DNA of 64,000 bases from Nocardiopsis_B mangrovi (GCF_042653925.1 NZ_JBHSFQ010000023.1:40822-104821), one strand, 5' to 3'. Counted from the first letter of the stretch, positions 45,319-54,419 are shown. The notes: generated by a model from the sequence alone, not told the origin. Translations and numbers: made by a program.

Positions 45319-45432
45319 TTACTCGGTCTCTTCGTCGAACGGGTTCTCCACCAGGGCGTTGCTGTGGCTGGCGGAGTTGTGCGGAAGCTCGCGCTCCTGC
45401 TCAACCCGGACGAACACCTGCTGCTGCTCCAT
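45319..45432 (-). CDS. 37-codon TOMM precursor peptide
   Basis: Starts MEQQQVFVRVEQEREL and ends HSNALVENPFDEETE. The middle, HNSASHSN (residues 18-25), has Ser at 20, 22 and 24 alternating with other residues and His at 18 and 23. Cyclised Ser residues would give up to three oxazol(in)es flanked by two imidazoles, a plausible zinc-binding arrangement. The ATG has a perfect AGGAGGTGA 5 nt upstream. A Zur-type box lies 57 bp upstream and a stem-loop follows. The remaining operon (RRE protein, hydrolase, YcaO, dehydrogenase) is downstream on the same strand. Precursor role is inferred from size, position and signals. Confidence 0.78.
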   Translation of the reverse strand: MEQQQVFVRVEQERELPHNSASHSNALVENPFDEETE

Positions 45433-45488
45433 CTCGGTCACCTCCTGATCGTCTGGGGGTCGGTCGGGCAGACACCAGGCTAATAGAA

Positions 45489-45503
45489 TGATTATCGTTT
45501 TCA
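45489..45503. promoter_or_regulatory. Zur-type box TGATTATCGTTTTCA between precursor and exporter
   Basis: On the minus strand it reads TGAAAAC-G-ATAATCA, the same left arm as the box at 38150. It overlaps TTGAAA, which with TAGCCT 16 nt further on forms a -35/-10 pair for the precursor gene. Being in the 150-bp divergent region it could also control the exporter at 45583. Confidence 0.75.
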
Positions 45504-45582
45504 ACAGCGGGGCGACGTGACCAAGTCGACATTCCATGAAACGCCCCTCTGAACTGCACATAAACGTCGAAGAGGAGTCCGA

Positions 45583-46872
45583 ATGGCCGTGTCCGCACCC
45601 GGAAGGCTGCGCTCCGATCCCGATTTCCGGCGCTACCTCGCCTCACGGATGGTCTCGGTGGCGGGGACGCTGGTGGCCACCGTGGCGTTTCCGGTCCTCG
45701 TCTACCGGCTCTCCGGTTCGGCGGCATGGACATCGGCGGTGGCGGTCACCGGCGCGCTGCCGTACCTGCTGTTCGGCCTCTTCGCCGGGGCCATCGCCGA
45801 CCGGTTCGACCGGCGCCGGCTGATGATCGGCGCCGATCTGCTATCCGCACTCGCCCTGGCCAGCGTCCCGGCGGCCTGGGCCCTGGACGTGCTCACCCCG
45901 CTGCACGTGCTGCTGGCGAGCTTCGCCGTCCAAGCGCTCTACGTCCTCTTCGACGCCGCCAACTTCGGCGCGCTCCCCCAGCTCATCGGCAAGGAACGGC
46001 TCACCGCGGGCTATTCGGCCGTCTACGGTGCCACGACCTTCGTGGAACTGCTGGTGCCCGGCGTGGCCGGGCTGCTGGTCACCGTCATCGCACCCGCCCC
46101 ACTGGTCGCCGTCAACGCCGTGACGGCGCTGGCGTCCGCCGCTCTCGTGAGGCTGATCGTGCGCCCGTTGTCCGCCCCCCGGCCGGCGGGGCCGGCCGGC
46201 GCCGGCACCGCGCCCACCCTGGCCGCCGACATCCGCACCGGTGTGGCGTTCCTGCTGCACGACCCGATCGTGCGCACGCTGACCCTCGTCGGCGCCACCC
46301 ATGCCGCCGCCAGCGGGGCGTGGGTGGCCATGCTGGTGCCGTGGGCCGACCAGGTCCTGGGAGTGGCGCCCTCCGGAGACCCGCGGCTGGCGGTGCTCTT
46401 CAGCTGCTGGGGGGTCGGCGCCCTGGTCGCCAGCAGACTGGTCCCGGTCCTGAGCGAGCGCTTCGGCGCCCCGCGGCTGGCCCTGGGCGCGCTGCCCGCG
46501 TCGCTGCTGGCCGGGATCGGTGTGGTGCTGTCCACCCAATGGGCGGCGGCCGCCGCGGCGGCGGTGCTGTGGGGAACCGCCTACTCGGTGGTGGTCATCA
46601 ACGCCGTCACCTACCGGCAGCAGGTGAGCCCGCAGCACCTGCAATCGCGGATCAACACCACGGCGCGCATGCTGTCGTGGGGCGTGGGCCAGCCGCTGGG
46701 CGCCGCCCTGGCCGGGGCCGTCGCTGTGACCGCGCTCGGCCCGAGGGGCGGGCTGGCGGCGAGCCTGGCGGTGCTGGGCGCCGGGGTGGTGCTGGCGTGG
46801 CTGTCGCCGCTGCGCGCGCACGCCCGGGCCGCGGTGCGCGGTCCCGGCGCGGCCCCCGCGACTCTGGGCTGA
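45583..46872 (+). CDS. MFS exporter (MFS_3 family)
   Basis: 429 aa, about 12 membrane segments; FAGAIADRFDRRRLMIGADL is the loop 2-3 signature of the enterobactin-exporter-like group. ATG 45583 has GAGGAG 6 nt upstream. Divergent from the precursor gene with the Zur-type box between, so it likely secretes the mature peptide while the ABC system takes the metal chelate back. Confidence 0.88.
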   Translation: MAVSAPGRLRSDPDFRRYLASRMVSVAGTLVATVAFPVLVYRLSGSAAWTSAVAVTGALPYLLFGLFAGAIADRFDRRRLMIGADLLSALALASVPAAWALDVLTPLHVLLASFAVQALYVLFDAANFGALPQLIGKERLTAGYSAVYGATTFVELLVPGVAGLLVTVIAPAPLVAVNAVTALASAALVRLIVRPLSAPRPAGPAGAGTAPTLAADIRTGVAFLLHDPIVRTLTLVGATHAAASGAWVAMLVPWADQVLGVAPSGDPRLAVLFSCWGVGALVASRLVPVLSERFGAPRLALGALPASLLAGIGVVLSTQWAAAAAAAVLWGTAYSVVVINAVTYRQQVSPQHLQSRINTTARMLSWGVGQPLGAALAGAVAVTALGPRGGLAASLAVLGAGVVLAWLSPLRAHARAAVRGPGAAPATLG

Positions 46873-46933
46873 CCCCCCGGCTGCGGGACGGCGCCGCTCC
46901 GGGTGCTCCCGGGGCGCCGCCGTCCCGCGGCGC

Positions 46934-47731
46934 TCAGCCCACCGGGCCGGCGGCGGCCGCGGTGTCCGCCGTTTCGGCGATCCAGTCGCGCAGGGCGGCG
47001 GCGTCGCGCAGGAACGCCGCAGGGGAGTCGTCCTGGACGAACTCCAGCAGCACCTCGCGCCGCGCGCCGTCGGCGGCGAGGAGGCCCAGGACCGGCCGCC
47101 ATAGGTCGGCGCGATCCCCCAGCGGCAGTCGCTCGGTGTAGCCGTCGTCGCCCCAGGAGAAGGCGTGCACCGATTCGAGTCGCGGCAGGAGGGCGGTGAC
47201 CTCGCGCAGGCACGCATCGACGTCGGGCGATTCGCGCGGCTGCCAGTGGGGGACGAGCGCCGGCGACGCGGCTTCGGCGTGCATGCGCAGCGCGGAGTCG
47301 AGATCGTCGGTCAGCGATTCGACGTGGTGCTCGACCGTGATGCGGATCCCCGCCTGCGCCGCGAGGTCGGCGCAGCGACGGATGTCGGCGACCGTGCGGG
47401 AGCGCTGGGCCGGGCCGGTCTCGGCCGATCCGGTCGTGCCCGCCCAGACGCGCACGCGCGGGGCGCCCAGCGCCACCGCCGTGGCCACGATCTCCGGGAA
47501 TCCGGCCGGGTCGGTGACGCCCGCCTTGTGGTAGGAGCCGTAGCCGCCGACCGCCAGGCCCGCGGCGCGGCAGCGGTCACCGACCTCCCGGGCGCGGCCG
47601 GTGTCCCCCGGCGGCACGTGGACGTCGCCGCCCCACTCGATCGTCCGCAGCCCCGCCTCGCGGGTGAGGTCGACGACCTCCTCGGCGGTCAGCGCGCGGA
47701 AGGTGACCGATACCAGGCCGGGAACGAGCAC
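46934..47731 (-). CDS. Xylose-isomerase-like TIM-barrel (sugar phosphate isomerase/epimerase)
   Basis: 265 aa AP_endonuc_2 fold. RTIEWGGDVHVPPGD near the start, RVRVWAGTTGS, ITVEHHVESLTDD (metal-ligand Glu and His) and HAFSWGDDGYTERLPLG are visible. These enzymes bind divalent metals. GTG 47731 has AAGGAGG 5 nt upstream. A hairpin and a Zur-type box lie in front of it, so it seems to belong to the zinc-starvation response. The substrate is unknown. It is convergent with the exporter. Confidence 0.8.
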   Translation of the reverse strand: MLVPGLVSVTFRALTAEEVVDLTREAGLRTIEWGGDVHVPPGDTGRAREVGDRCRAAGLAVGGYGSYHKAGVTDPAGFPEIVATAVALGAPRVRVWAGTTGSAETGPAQRSRTVADIRRCADLAAQAGIRITVEHHVESLTDDLDSALRMHAEAASPALVPHWQPRESPDVDACLREVTALLPRLESVHAFSWGDDGYTERLPLGDRADLWRPVLGLLAADGARREVLLEFVQDDSPAAFLRDAAALRDWIAETADTAAAAGPVG

Positions 47732-47752
47732 GTGCGTCCTCCTTCACCCCAT

Positions 47753-47771
47753 GGGGTGCGCGACGCACCCC
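47753..47771 (-). promoter_or_regulatory. Hairpin in the leader of the TIM-barrel gene
   Basis: GGGGTGCG and CGCACCCC form a perfect 8-bp stem with a 3-nt loop between the Zur-type box and the ribosome site. May affect translation or be a start-site landmark. Confidence 0.4.
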
Positions 47772-47781
47772 GAAACGAACA

Positions 47782-47796
47782 TGACAATCATTGTCG
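47782..47796 (-). promoter_or_regulatory. Zur-type box TGACAAT-C-ATTGTCG
   Basis: A 7-1-7 repeat with only the last position unpaired, 51 bp upstream of the TIM-barrel GTG. It has the same layout as the boxes at 38150 and 45489 but different arms, as seen among members of a Zur regulon. Confidence 0.7.
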
Positions 47797-47857
47797 ATCC
47801 TAGGATGCGCCGGGACCCCGCCGATCGCGGCCCCCCTCACGCGCGGCCGGCCCGTGG

Positions 47858-48673
47858 TCAGGGCTTGCGCGCCACGCCGCAGTACTCGTCCACCACGACG
47901 GCGTCGCCCGGCCGGTCCGGCGGCGGGCGCCACAGCGAGCAGGACACCACCCCGGGGTCGAGCAGGTCCAGCCCGCGGAAGAGGCCGGTGATCTGCTCGG
48001 GACTGCGCAGGGTCAGCTTCGGGGTGCCGTTCTCGTTCCAGGCGCGGACGACCTCGCGCGCACGCCCGGGGTTCAGCGCATCGGTGGGGTGCGAGACGAC
48101 GAGGTGGCTGCCCGGGGCCAGGGCGCCGACGAGCCGGTCCAGGACGCGGCGCACCTCGGCGTCGTCGGCCACGAAATTGAGGCTGCCCAGCAGCATCAGC
48201 CCCACCGGCCGGGTGAAGTCCAGCGTGGCCGCCGCGGCGTCGAGGATGCGCCCGGGGTCGCGCAGATCGGCGTCGATGTAGGCGGTCGCGCCCTCAGGGC
48301 CGCCGGCGAGCAGCGCGCGGGCGTGCGCGAGCACCATCGGGTCGTTGTCGACGTAGACCACCCGCGCGTCGGCGTCGGCGGTCTGCGCGACCTCGTGGGT
48401 GTTGTCGCGGGTGGGCAGCCCGCTTCCGATGTCGAGGAACTGCCGCACGCCGGCCTCGGTGGTGAGGTGGCGGACCGCCCGGACGAGGAATTCGCGGTCG
48501 GCGCGGGCGTTGTCGACGATCTCGGGGAAGAACGCGCGGATGCGGTCGCCCATCTCGCGGTCGACCGGGAAGTTGTCCGTGCCGCCGAGCCAGTGGTTCC
48601 AGATCCGCGCGTTGTGGGGGACGCTGGTGTCGATGGCGGGACGGCCGTCCTGGGCGGACGCGGGTTCTGGCAC
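47858..48673 (-). CDS. SAM-dependent methyltransferase, DUF574 family
   Basis: 271 aa. HNARIWNHWLGGTDNFPVDR at the start, FLDIGSGLPTRDNTHEVAQ (SAM motif I) and LMLLGSLNFV define this actinobacterial family (methyltransf_19). GTG 48673 is preferred to 48688 because GAGGG precedes it. It ends the minus-strand ansamycin tailoring operon, but this family is common genome-wide, so membership is uncertain. Confidence 0.8.
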   Translation of the reverse strand: MPEPASAQDGRPAIDTSVPHNARIWNHWLGGTDNFPVDREMGDRIRAFFPEIVDNARADREFLVRAVRHLTTEAGVRQFLDIGSGLPTRDNTHEVAQTADADARVVYVDNDPMVLAHARALLAGGPEGATAYIDADLRDPGRILDAAAATLDFTRPVGLMLLGSLNFVADDAEVRRVLDRLVGALAPGSHLVVSHPTDALNPGRAREVVRAWNENGTPKLTLRSPEQITGLFRGLDLLDPGVVSCSLWRPPPDRPGDAVVVDEYCGVARKP

Positions 48674-48808
48674 GGGCCCTCTTCTCACGTGGTCGCCGCG
48701 GAGCCCGGTCCCCCGCGGCCGGCACGGCCGGCCGCCCGTTCCCCGTTCGTGGTCACGCGTATCGTAACGACCCCCGCTCCGGCGCCGGGCGGGGCGGGGT
48801 GCCGGGGC

Positions 48809-49714
48809 TCAGGGGCGGACGGCGGTGTGCAGGATGCGCGCGTGGCCGGCGCGTTCGCCTTGGAAGAGGGCGGGGGCCGGACGGCCGTAGGCGGCGGCGC
48901 GCTCGACGATGTCGTGGACCTCGACGCGCCAGCCGTGCCGGGCCAGCCACTGGTCGGCGGGGACCTCGGGCCCGCCTTTGATCATGTCGTCGATGGAACT
49001 CCCGACCCCGGCGAGGATGGGACGCAGGTGGGGGGTGTGGACCGCGCCGTCGTGGGTGTGGTCGAGCCCGAGGCGGCTGCCCGGTGCCGACAGCGCGTTC
49101 ACGCCGCCGAGCACGCGGTCGCACGCCTCCGGGGTGAGGAACCCGAGCATCCCCTCGGCCAGCCACGCGGTGGGGAGGTCGGGATCGAGGCCCGAGGCGC
49201 GCAGCGCGCCGGGCCAGTCATCGCGCAGGTCGGTGCGGACGACCACGCGGTCGCAGGTCGGCCGTGCGGCGGCCGCGCCGAGGACGGCCTCCTTGAAGTC
49301 GAACAGGCCGGGCAGGTCGGCCTCGAACAGGCGCAGGCGGTCGGGCCACGGCAGGCGGAAGGCGCGGGTGTCGAGCCCGGCGGCGAGCAGCACCGCCTGG
49401 CGGCAGCCGGCGGCGCAGGCGGTGGCGAAGAAGTCGTCGAAGAACCGGGTCTTCACGACGATGGAGTCCCCGATCATGCGCATCAGGTCGGGCGGCGGCA
49501 CCGGCGGCCGGGCCGCGGCGCCGGGGTCCCGGTCCGAGGCAGGGGCCGTGCCGGCGGGGGCGGCGCCTTCGACGGCCGCGAGGAACCGCTCGGCGAGCGG
49601 GTCGGCGAACAGCCGGTCGGCGCGCGGGGTCTCGGCGGCGCGGGCCGACGCGTTCCCCAGCGCGGTCCAGCTCTCTTCGGCCATCGCGGACCGTGCGGTA
49701 TCGGCCTGTGTCAT
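48809..49714 (-). CDS. Class I methyltransferase of the TIGR00027/LCM family
   Basis: 301 aa. DPLAERFLAAVEG, VVKTRFFDDFFATACAAGCR, QAVLLAAGLDTRAFRLPWP and WLAEGMLGFLTPEA are the family motifs. It sits directly after halogenase and flavin monooxygenase genes. In the ansamitocin cluster, as I recall, a methyltransferase, oxygenase and halogenase stand together in this order (asm10-12), where the methyltransferase N-methylates the amide. An N- or O-methyl transfer to the ansamycin is therefore proposed. Confidence 0.78.
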   Translation of the reverse strand: MTQADTARSAMAEESWTALGNASARAAETPRADRLFADPLAERFLAAVEGAAPAGTAPASDRDPGAAARPPVPPPDLMRMIGDSIVVKTRFFDDFFATACAAGCRQAVLLAAGLDTRAFRLPWPDRLRLFEADLPGLFDFKEAVLGAAAARPTCDRVVVRTDLRDDWPGALRASGLDPDLPTAWLAEGMLGFLTPEACDRVLGGVNALSAPGSRLGLDHTHDGAVHTPHLRPILAGVGSSIDDMIKGGPEVPADQWLARHGWRVEVHDIVERAAAYGRPAPALFQGERAGHARILHTAVRP

Positions 49715-49835
49715 CACGGCTCCTTGCGTGCGGGCTCCGGCCGCTGCCGAGGAGCCGGCGTTCGTCGGTCGTGGCCCGGACGGAGCCGGACCGCGGGGGT
49801 GGGGGCCGTGCCGGTCCGGCGGCCCGGCCCCGCGA

Positions 49836-51362
49836 TCATGCGGGGGCGGGCACCGCGCCCGAGCCGAGGACACGGTCGAGCCAGCGTCCGAGGGCGTGGG
49901 GGTCGGCCGTTCCGCGCCACGCCAGATGGGCGTCGGGCCGCACGAGCAGGGTGTCGGTCAGCCCGGGGTGGTCGGGATACAGCACCACCAGGCCCGCGCC
50001 CAGGCGCCGGCGAACGGCGGCGGCGCTCACCTCGTGGTCGCCGGGCCGGGTGATCAGTGCCCAGCGGCCGCGCAGCGCGCGGTGCATGCGGATGGACGCG
50101 CCTCCGGTGTCGTGGCAGGCGATGTCGGGGACCCGGTCGCCGGGGCGCGGGCCCGCCCGCAGCGGGCACGGTTTCGGGGCGAGGGTCCGCCCTCGGTAGC
50201 TCACGCCCAGCTGGGATGCGCTGCGCCAGAGGTAGCCCTGCACTTTGGGGTGGTCCATGAGCGGCAGCAGGAGGGTGTCGCGCAGCGAACGGATGCCCGG
50301 GGAGTCGCCGAGCACCACGCGGGATGTGGCGCTCGTGGCGGCCACGACCCCCTCGGCCACCGGGCGCCGCTCGGCCTCGTAGGAGTCGATGAGCCGCGGG
50401 TCGGCGCCCCCGCCCTCGACCAGCGCGAGCTTCCACGCGAGGTTCTCGGCGTCGCCGAGGCCGGTGTTCATGCCCTGCCCGCCGAAGGGGTGGTGCACGG
50501 CCGCCGCGTCGCCGGCCACCAGCATCCGGCCGCGGCGGTAGGAGTCGGCGAGCCGGCGGTGGATGCGGAAGCTGGAGAGCCATTCGACGCGGTCGATCTC
50601 CTCGCCCCGGAACGGGGTGCAGGCGGCGAGCTGGCGTTCGAGCCGGGGGCGGATGCCGGTGCGGTCGCGGCCGGGGTCGGTGCCGGGGGGCGAGGGCGAC
50701 ATGAGCCGCCACCGGCCCTCGCCGGGCAGCGCGCACACGCTGATCATGCCGCCGCCGTGGGCCCAGCTGGTCATGATCTCGGGGTCGGCCGTCCACCGGG
50801 CGCGGACGTCGGCGAGCAGGAAGTCCTCGGCGACCGGCGCCCCGGGGAAGCCGATCCCCGCGAGTTTGCGCACGAGGCTGTGCGCGCCGTCGCAGCCGAC
50901 CAGCCACGGCACCCGGGTGTCGGCCATGCCGCTCGGCGTGCGCAGGACCACGGTGACGGCGTGGTCGTCCTGGGTGGCGCCGACGAGTTCGTGCTCCCAT
51001 TCGACCCGCCCCCCGAGGGCCTCCAGCCGCTCGCGCAGGGCGGTCTCGATCTCGACCTGGGAGATGAGCAGGGGCGAGCGTTCGCGGGCGGCCAGCCACC
51101 GCATGGGCATCGTGGAGACGAGGCGGCGGCCGACGTGGACGCGGACCTCGCTCAGCCGGATGGCGCGTTCCGGGAGATCGCCCAGCGCCCCGAGCCGGTC
51201 GAGCACTTCGACACCGCGCGGCTGCACACCCAGCGCGCGGGAGGTGCCGGCGGGCTCACTCGCCGCATCGATGACCCGCACCGGGATTCCGCGAAGCCGC
51301 AGTCCGCAGGCGAGGGCGAGGCCCGTGGGCCCGGCTCCGATGACGAGTACGGGGTGTGACAT
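49836..51362 (-). CDS. FAD-dependent aromatic-type monooxygenase
   Basis: 508 aa. FAD motifs VLVIGAGPTGLALACGLRLR (N-terminus), LVGCDGAHSLVRK (about 155) and MLVAGDAAAVHHPFGGQGMN (about 280), then NLAWKLALV. This is the PheA/PgaE/MtmOIV group with a thioredoxin-like C-terminal domain. NADPH-dependent hydroxylation or epoxidation of the polyketide is expected. Between the halogenase and methyltransferase genes, 30 nt from the former. Confidence 0.88.
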   Translation of the reverse strand: MSHPVLVIGAGPTGLALACGLRLRGIPVRVIDAASEPAGTSRALGVQPRGVEVLDRLGALGDLPERAIRLSEVRVHVGRRLVSTMPMRWLAARERSPLLISQVEIETALRERLEALGGRVEWEHELVGATQDDHAVTVVLRTPSGMADTRVPWLVGCDGAHSLVRKLAGIGFPGAPVAEDFLLADVRARWTADPEIMTSWAHGGGMISVCALPGEGRWRLMSPSPPGTDPGRDRTGIRPRLERQLAACTPFRGEEIDRVEWLSSFRIHRRLADSYRRGRMLVAGDAAAVHHPFGGQGMNTGLGDAENLAWKLALVEGGGADPRLIDSYEAERRPVAEGVVAATSATSRVVLGDSPGIRSLRDTLLLPLMDHPKVQGYLWRSASQLGVSYRGRTLAPKPCPLRAGPRPGDRVPDIACHDTGGASIRMHRALRGRWALITRPGDHEVSAAAVRRRLGAGLVVLYPDHPGLTDTLLVRPDAHLAWRGTADPHALGRWLDRVLGSGAVPAPA

Positions 51363-51392
51363 GGGGCTCCAGTGGTTCGGGGCGGTCGGGGC

Positions 51393-52715
51393 TCAGGGGC
51401 GCGCGCCGGCGGCGAGTTCTTCGCGGTCCGCGGAATCGCGCTCGGGGTAGACGGGGCAGCCGAAGACGGGCTCGAAGGGGGAGAACGTGTCCCATTCGGG
51501 GATGGCCCGCAGCGCCTCGGAGATCGGGTTGTGCTCGCTCCAGAAGTCGCCGCCGAGCAGCCGGACCATGTACATCTCCAGCTTGTCGCGCGGCACCGTG
51601 GAGTCGGCGATCGCGCTGATCAGCTCGCTGTCGTAGAAGGAGTGGATCAGCCGGATGTAGGTGTCGTAGCCGGTCTTGAAGAAGCCGGCGTAGTCGTCGA
51701 AGAGGCGCTGCTCGCGCGCGGGGTCGGCGAGCGCGCCGGTGATGGTGGCGGCGGCGCGCGCCGCGGTGGCCATGGCCACCAGGACGCCACCGGAGAACAT
51801 GGGGTCGCCGAAGCATCCGGCGTCGCCGACGATGAGCCAGCCGGGGCCGGTGACGGTGTCGGTGTGGTAGCAGTAGTCGGTCTCGACCCGGAGTTCCATG
51901 GTGGGCCGGGTGCCGGTCAGCCGCTGGGTGATGCGCGGGACGCGGGCGACGTGGGTGGCGAACAGCGAATCGGCGGTGCCGGAGCGGAACACCTCGCGCG
52001 GCATCACGGTGCCCACGCTGACGGTGTCGGCGGACAGCGGGATGGCCCATACCCAGCCGTCGTCGTGGGCGCCGATCTGGATGTCGCCCTCGTGACCCGG
52101 GTTGTGCCGTTCATCGAGACCGGTGTAGTGGCGGTAGACCGCGACCATGCGGAGCTTGTCGACGCTGCGGCGCAGCCCGAACCGGTTGGCGATCTTGCCC
52201 GCGCGGCCGCTCGCGTCGATGATGTACCGGGCGCGGATCCGCGGGTTGGCGCCCTGGTAGCGGAAGCCGACCCCGGTGAGGCGGTCGTCCTCCTGGAGGA
52301 AATCGGTGACCTGGGCGCCGTGCATCACGCGCGCTCCGGCGGCGCGGGCCTGCTCGACGAGGACGCGGTCGAAGTGCGCGCGCTCGACCTGGAAGGTCTC
52401 GGTGTGGCGGCCCTCGCCCTGCTTGGCGAAGTCGGCGCGGAAGACGCCGGGGCTGAAGAACTTGGTACCGGTGGGGTCGATGAACTCGCCGCCCCGCTTG
52501 ACGACGTAGCCCTGCTCCTTGACGACGTCGAGCAGGTCCAGCCGCTCCAGGAGCCCGGCCATGTAGGGCAGCATGGACTCCCCGATGTGGAACCGGGGGA
52601 ATTCGTCGCGCTCCAGGAGCGCCACGGCGGCGCCCTCGCGGGCCAACAGGGTGGCGCAGACGGCCCCGGCGGGGCCGCCGCCCACGACCACGGCGTCGAG
52701 CATGGCACCGGACAT
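51393..52715 (-). CDS. FADH2-dependent halogenase
   Basis: 440 aa. Dinucleotide motif VVGGGPAGAVCATLL at the N-terminus, the halogenase signature GWVWAIPL near 220, and LIVGDAGCFGDPMFSGGV for FAD. The group acts on phenolic or pyrrole-like substrates, often carrier-bound. In ansamitocin the comparable enzyme (Asm12) chlorinates the AHBA-derived ring. ATG 52715 has AGAGAGG upstream; the longer frame extends into the leader. A flavin reductase is not in the window. Confidence 0.86.
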   Translation of the reverse strand: MSGAMLDAVVVGGGPAGAVCATLLAREGAAVALLERDEFPRFHIGESMLPYMAGLLERLDLLDVVKEQGYVVKRGGEFIDPTGTKFFSPGVFRADFAKQGEGRHTETFQVERAHFDRVLVEQARAAGARVMHGAQVTDFLQEDDRLTGVGFRYQGANPRIRARYIIDASGRAGKIANRFGLRRSVDKLRMVAVYRHYTGLDERHNPGHEGDIQIGAHDDGWVWAIPLSADTVSVGTVMPREVFRSGTADSLFATHVARVPRITQRLTGTRPTMELRVETDYCYHTDTVTGPGWLIVGDAGCFGDPMFSGGVLVAMATAARAAATITGALADPAREQRLFDDYAGFFKTGYDTYIRLIHSFYDSELISAIADSTVPRDKLEMYMVRLLGGDFWSEHNPISEALRAIPEWDTFSPFEPVFGCPVYPERDSADREELAAGARP

Positions 52716-53552
52716 GTCGTACCTCTCTTCCTGGGCGCGGGCCGCGGCGCGGTCATCCGGCCGGGAGCGGGCGAAGCCGCTCCCCCGGTGAATTCGCCCG
52801 GCCGCCCGCGCGGATAATCGGAGGCATGCGGAGCGAATGAATGACGGTCGGATCCCGCGCGCGCAGCGGAATTCCTGATTCTCACGGTTCGCACATCGAT
52901 GGACAACATAGATGTGCGCTACTCCGGCGGACAATTACCGGGCGTCATTTCCCGCCCATCACGAGGTAACCGATTCCCGCCGGTGCCGCGTGCGCGACCG
53001 CGGCGCCCGGACGGGGACCCCCGCCCGGCACCGGGTCCTCGCCCCGCCGGCCGGAGGAGGGGAACCGGCAGAGGACGGGGCCGGGCCTGCTCCGGACGCG
53101 CGGCCGTCCCCGGCCGGGGACGGCGGTGTCCCGTACCCCGCCGACCCGCGCCGCCGGCCGGCACCAGGGGCAGACGGCGACGAGATGGCGGTGGGGCCGG
53201 GCGAACGCGGCGCTTCGCCGCGCAGGAGCGTTCCCGCGCGCATTCGACCGGTCCGGCGGTGGCGACCGCCCGATGGGGCGCGCCGTGATAGCGGCAGCCC
53301 GCGCACCGGAAATCACCCCGAAGGGGAATTACCGGAAGGTGGGCGGCGAATGGACTTGCGACACTGTGCACGCTTGGGCGGGACGCGAGAATTGTCGCTG
53401 CACGAATTCCGATCGCCGATCGATGGGATGGCGCCGATGCCTTTGCCCCGAAGGACGACTCGCCCCCGTTCCGCGGCCGCCCCACCGCCCGGGAGAACCC
53501 CCCTGCCCGCCACCACCGCTCCCCCCTCCGCCGGCGCGGCCGAGGACCGCCG
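52716..53552. other. Divergent control region of the ansamycin tailoring operons
   Basis: 837 bp between the halogenase and FkbK-like genes. Contains a hairpin GGGAGCGG/CCGCTCCC with GCGAAG loop (52763-52784) in the halogenase leader and a palindrome (52890-52918, separate entry). AT-richer patches near 52790-52960 and 53310-53430 are likely promoter zones. Open frames in it are Arg/Pro-rich; no gene supported. Confidence 0.5.
52890..52918. promoter_or_regulatory. Inverted repeat CGCACATC-N13-GATGTGCG
   Basis: Perfect 8-bp arms separated by 13 nt, in an AT-richer stretch 175 bp upstream of the halogenase start. A candidate operator for a pathway regulator; no regulator gene for it is identified. 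Confidence 0.45.
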
Positions 53553-54419
53553 GTGACCCGGCCCGACCGGCTCGCGGTCCTGGGCGCCGGGACCATGGGC
53601 ACAGGCATCGCGTCGCTGGCACTCGGGCACGGCGTTCCCGTGGCCCTGGTCGAGACCGATCCGGACCGGCTCGCCGACGCCCCCGGCAGGGTCGCCCGGC
53701 ACCTGCGCCTCGCCCGGCTCATGGGGGCGCTCCCGGCCGACGCCCCCGCCGATACCGCGGAGAACCTGGTGGCGACCGACTCGCTGCACGGTATCGCCGG
53801 CTCCACGGCCGTGATCGAGGCCGTCACCGAGGACCCCGTCCGCAAGTCCGATGTCCTGGCCAAGGCCGCGGCCACGGTCGCACCCGCGACTCCGCTGATC
53901 TCCAACACGTCGTCGATCCCGATCGACGAACTCGCCGGCGCCGTCCCGCGCCCCGCCGACGTGCTGGGCGCGCACTTCATGAACCCGCCGTACCTCATCG
54001 GGACCGTCGAGGTCGTCCGCGGCCCGCGCACCGGCGGCCCGGCGCTGGAGGCCGCCGCACACCTGCTCGCGGCGCTCACGCGCACGCCGATCGTGGTGCG
54101 CGACGCACCGGGGTTCGTGACCAGCCGCATCCTGCATCCGATGATCAACGACGCCATCGGCGTCGTCGAGGACGGCACGGCTTCGGCCGAACAGGTCGAC
54201 TCCCTCCTCCAGGGATGCCTCGGGCACCGCACCGGGCCGCTGCGTACCGCCGACATCATCGGGCTGGACAACCTCCTCGACTCGCTGCGGGTGCTGCACC
54301 AGCGCACCGGCGACGACGGCTGCCGGCCGCGCGCGCTCCTGGAGGACCTCGTGCGCAGGGGCCGCCTGGGCCGCAAGACCGGACACGGATTCTTCGACTA
54401 CGGGGAGGCCCGGCTGTGA
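53553..54419 (+). CDS. 3-Hydroxyacyl-CoA dehydrogenase-like, hydroxymalonyl-ACP pathway (FkbK/Asm13 type)
   Basis: 288 aa. NAD loop LAVLGAGTMGTGIASLAL at the N-terminus; NTSSIPIDEL, GAHFMNPP with the catalytic His, and DAPGFVTSRI near 185 are family motifs; GRKTGHGFFDYG closes the protein. In FK520 and ansamitocin pathways this enzyme oxidises glyceryl-ACP. GTG 53553 overlaps no gene; the downstream ACP start overlaps its stop by 4 nt. First of a four-gene set for an unusual PKS extender unit. Confidence 0.88.
   Translation: MTRPDRLAVLGAGTMGTGIASLALGHGVPVALVETDPDRLADAPGRVARHLRLARLMGALPADAPADTAENLVATDSLHGIAGSTAVIEAVTEDPVRKSDVLAKAAATVAPATPLISNTSSIPIDELAGAVPRPADVLGAHFMNPPYLIGTVEVVRGPRTGGPALEAAAHLLAALTRTPIVVRDAPGFVTSRILHPMINDAIGVVEDGTASAEQVDSLLQGCLGHRTGPLRTADIIGLDNLLDSLRVLHQRTGDDGCRPRALLEDLVRRGRLGRKTGHGFFDYGEARL

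Noticed and set aside
53000..53550. Open frames between the halogenase and FkbK-like genes on both strands
   Set aside because: Translations are Arg/Pro/Gly-rich without family motifs or convincing ribosome sites.
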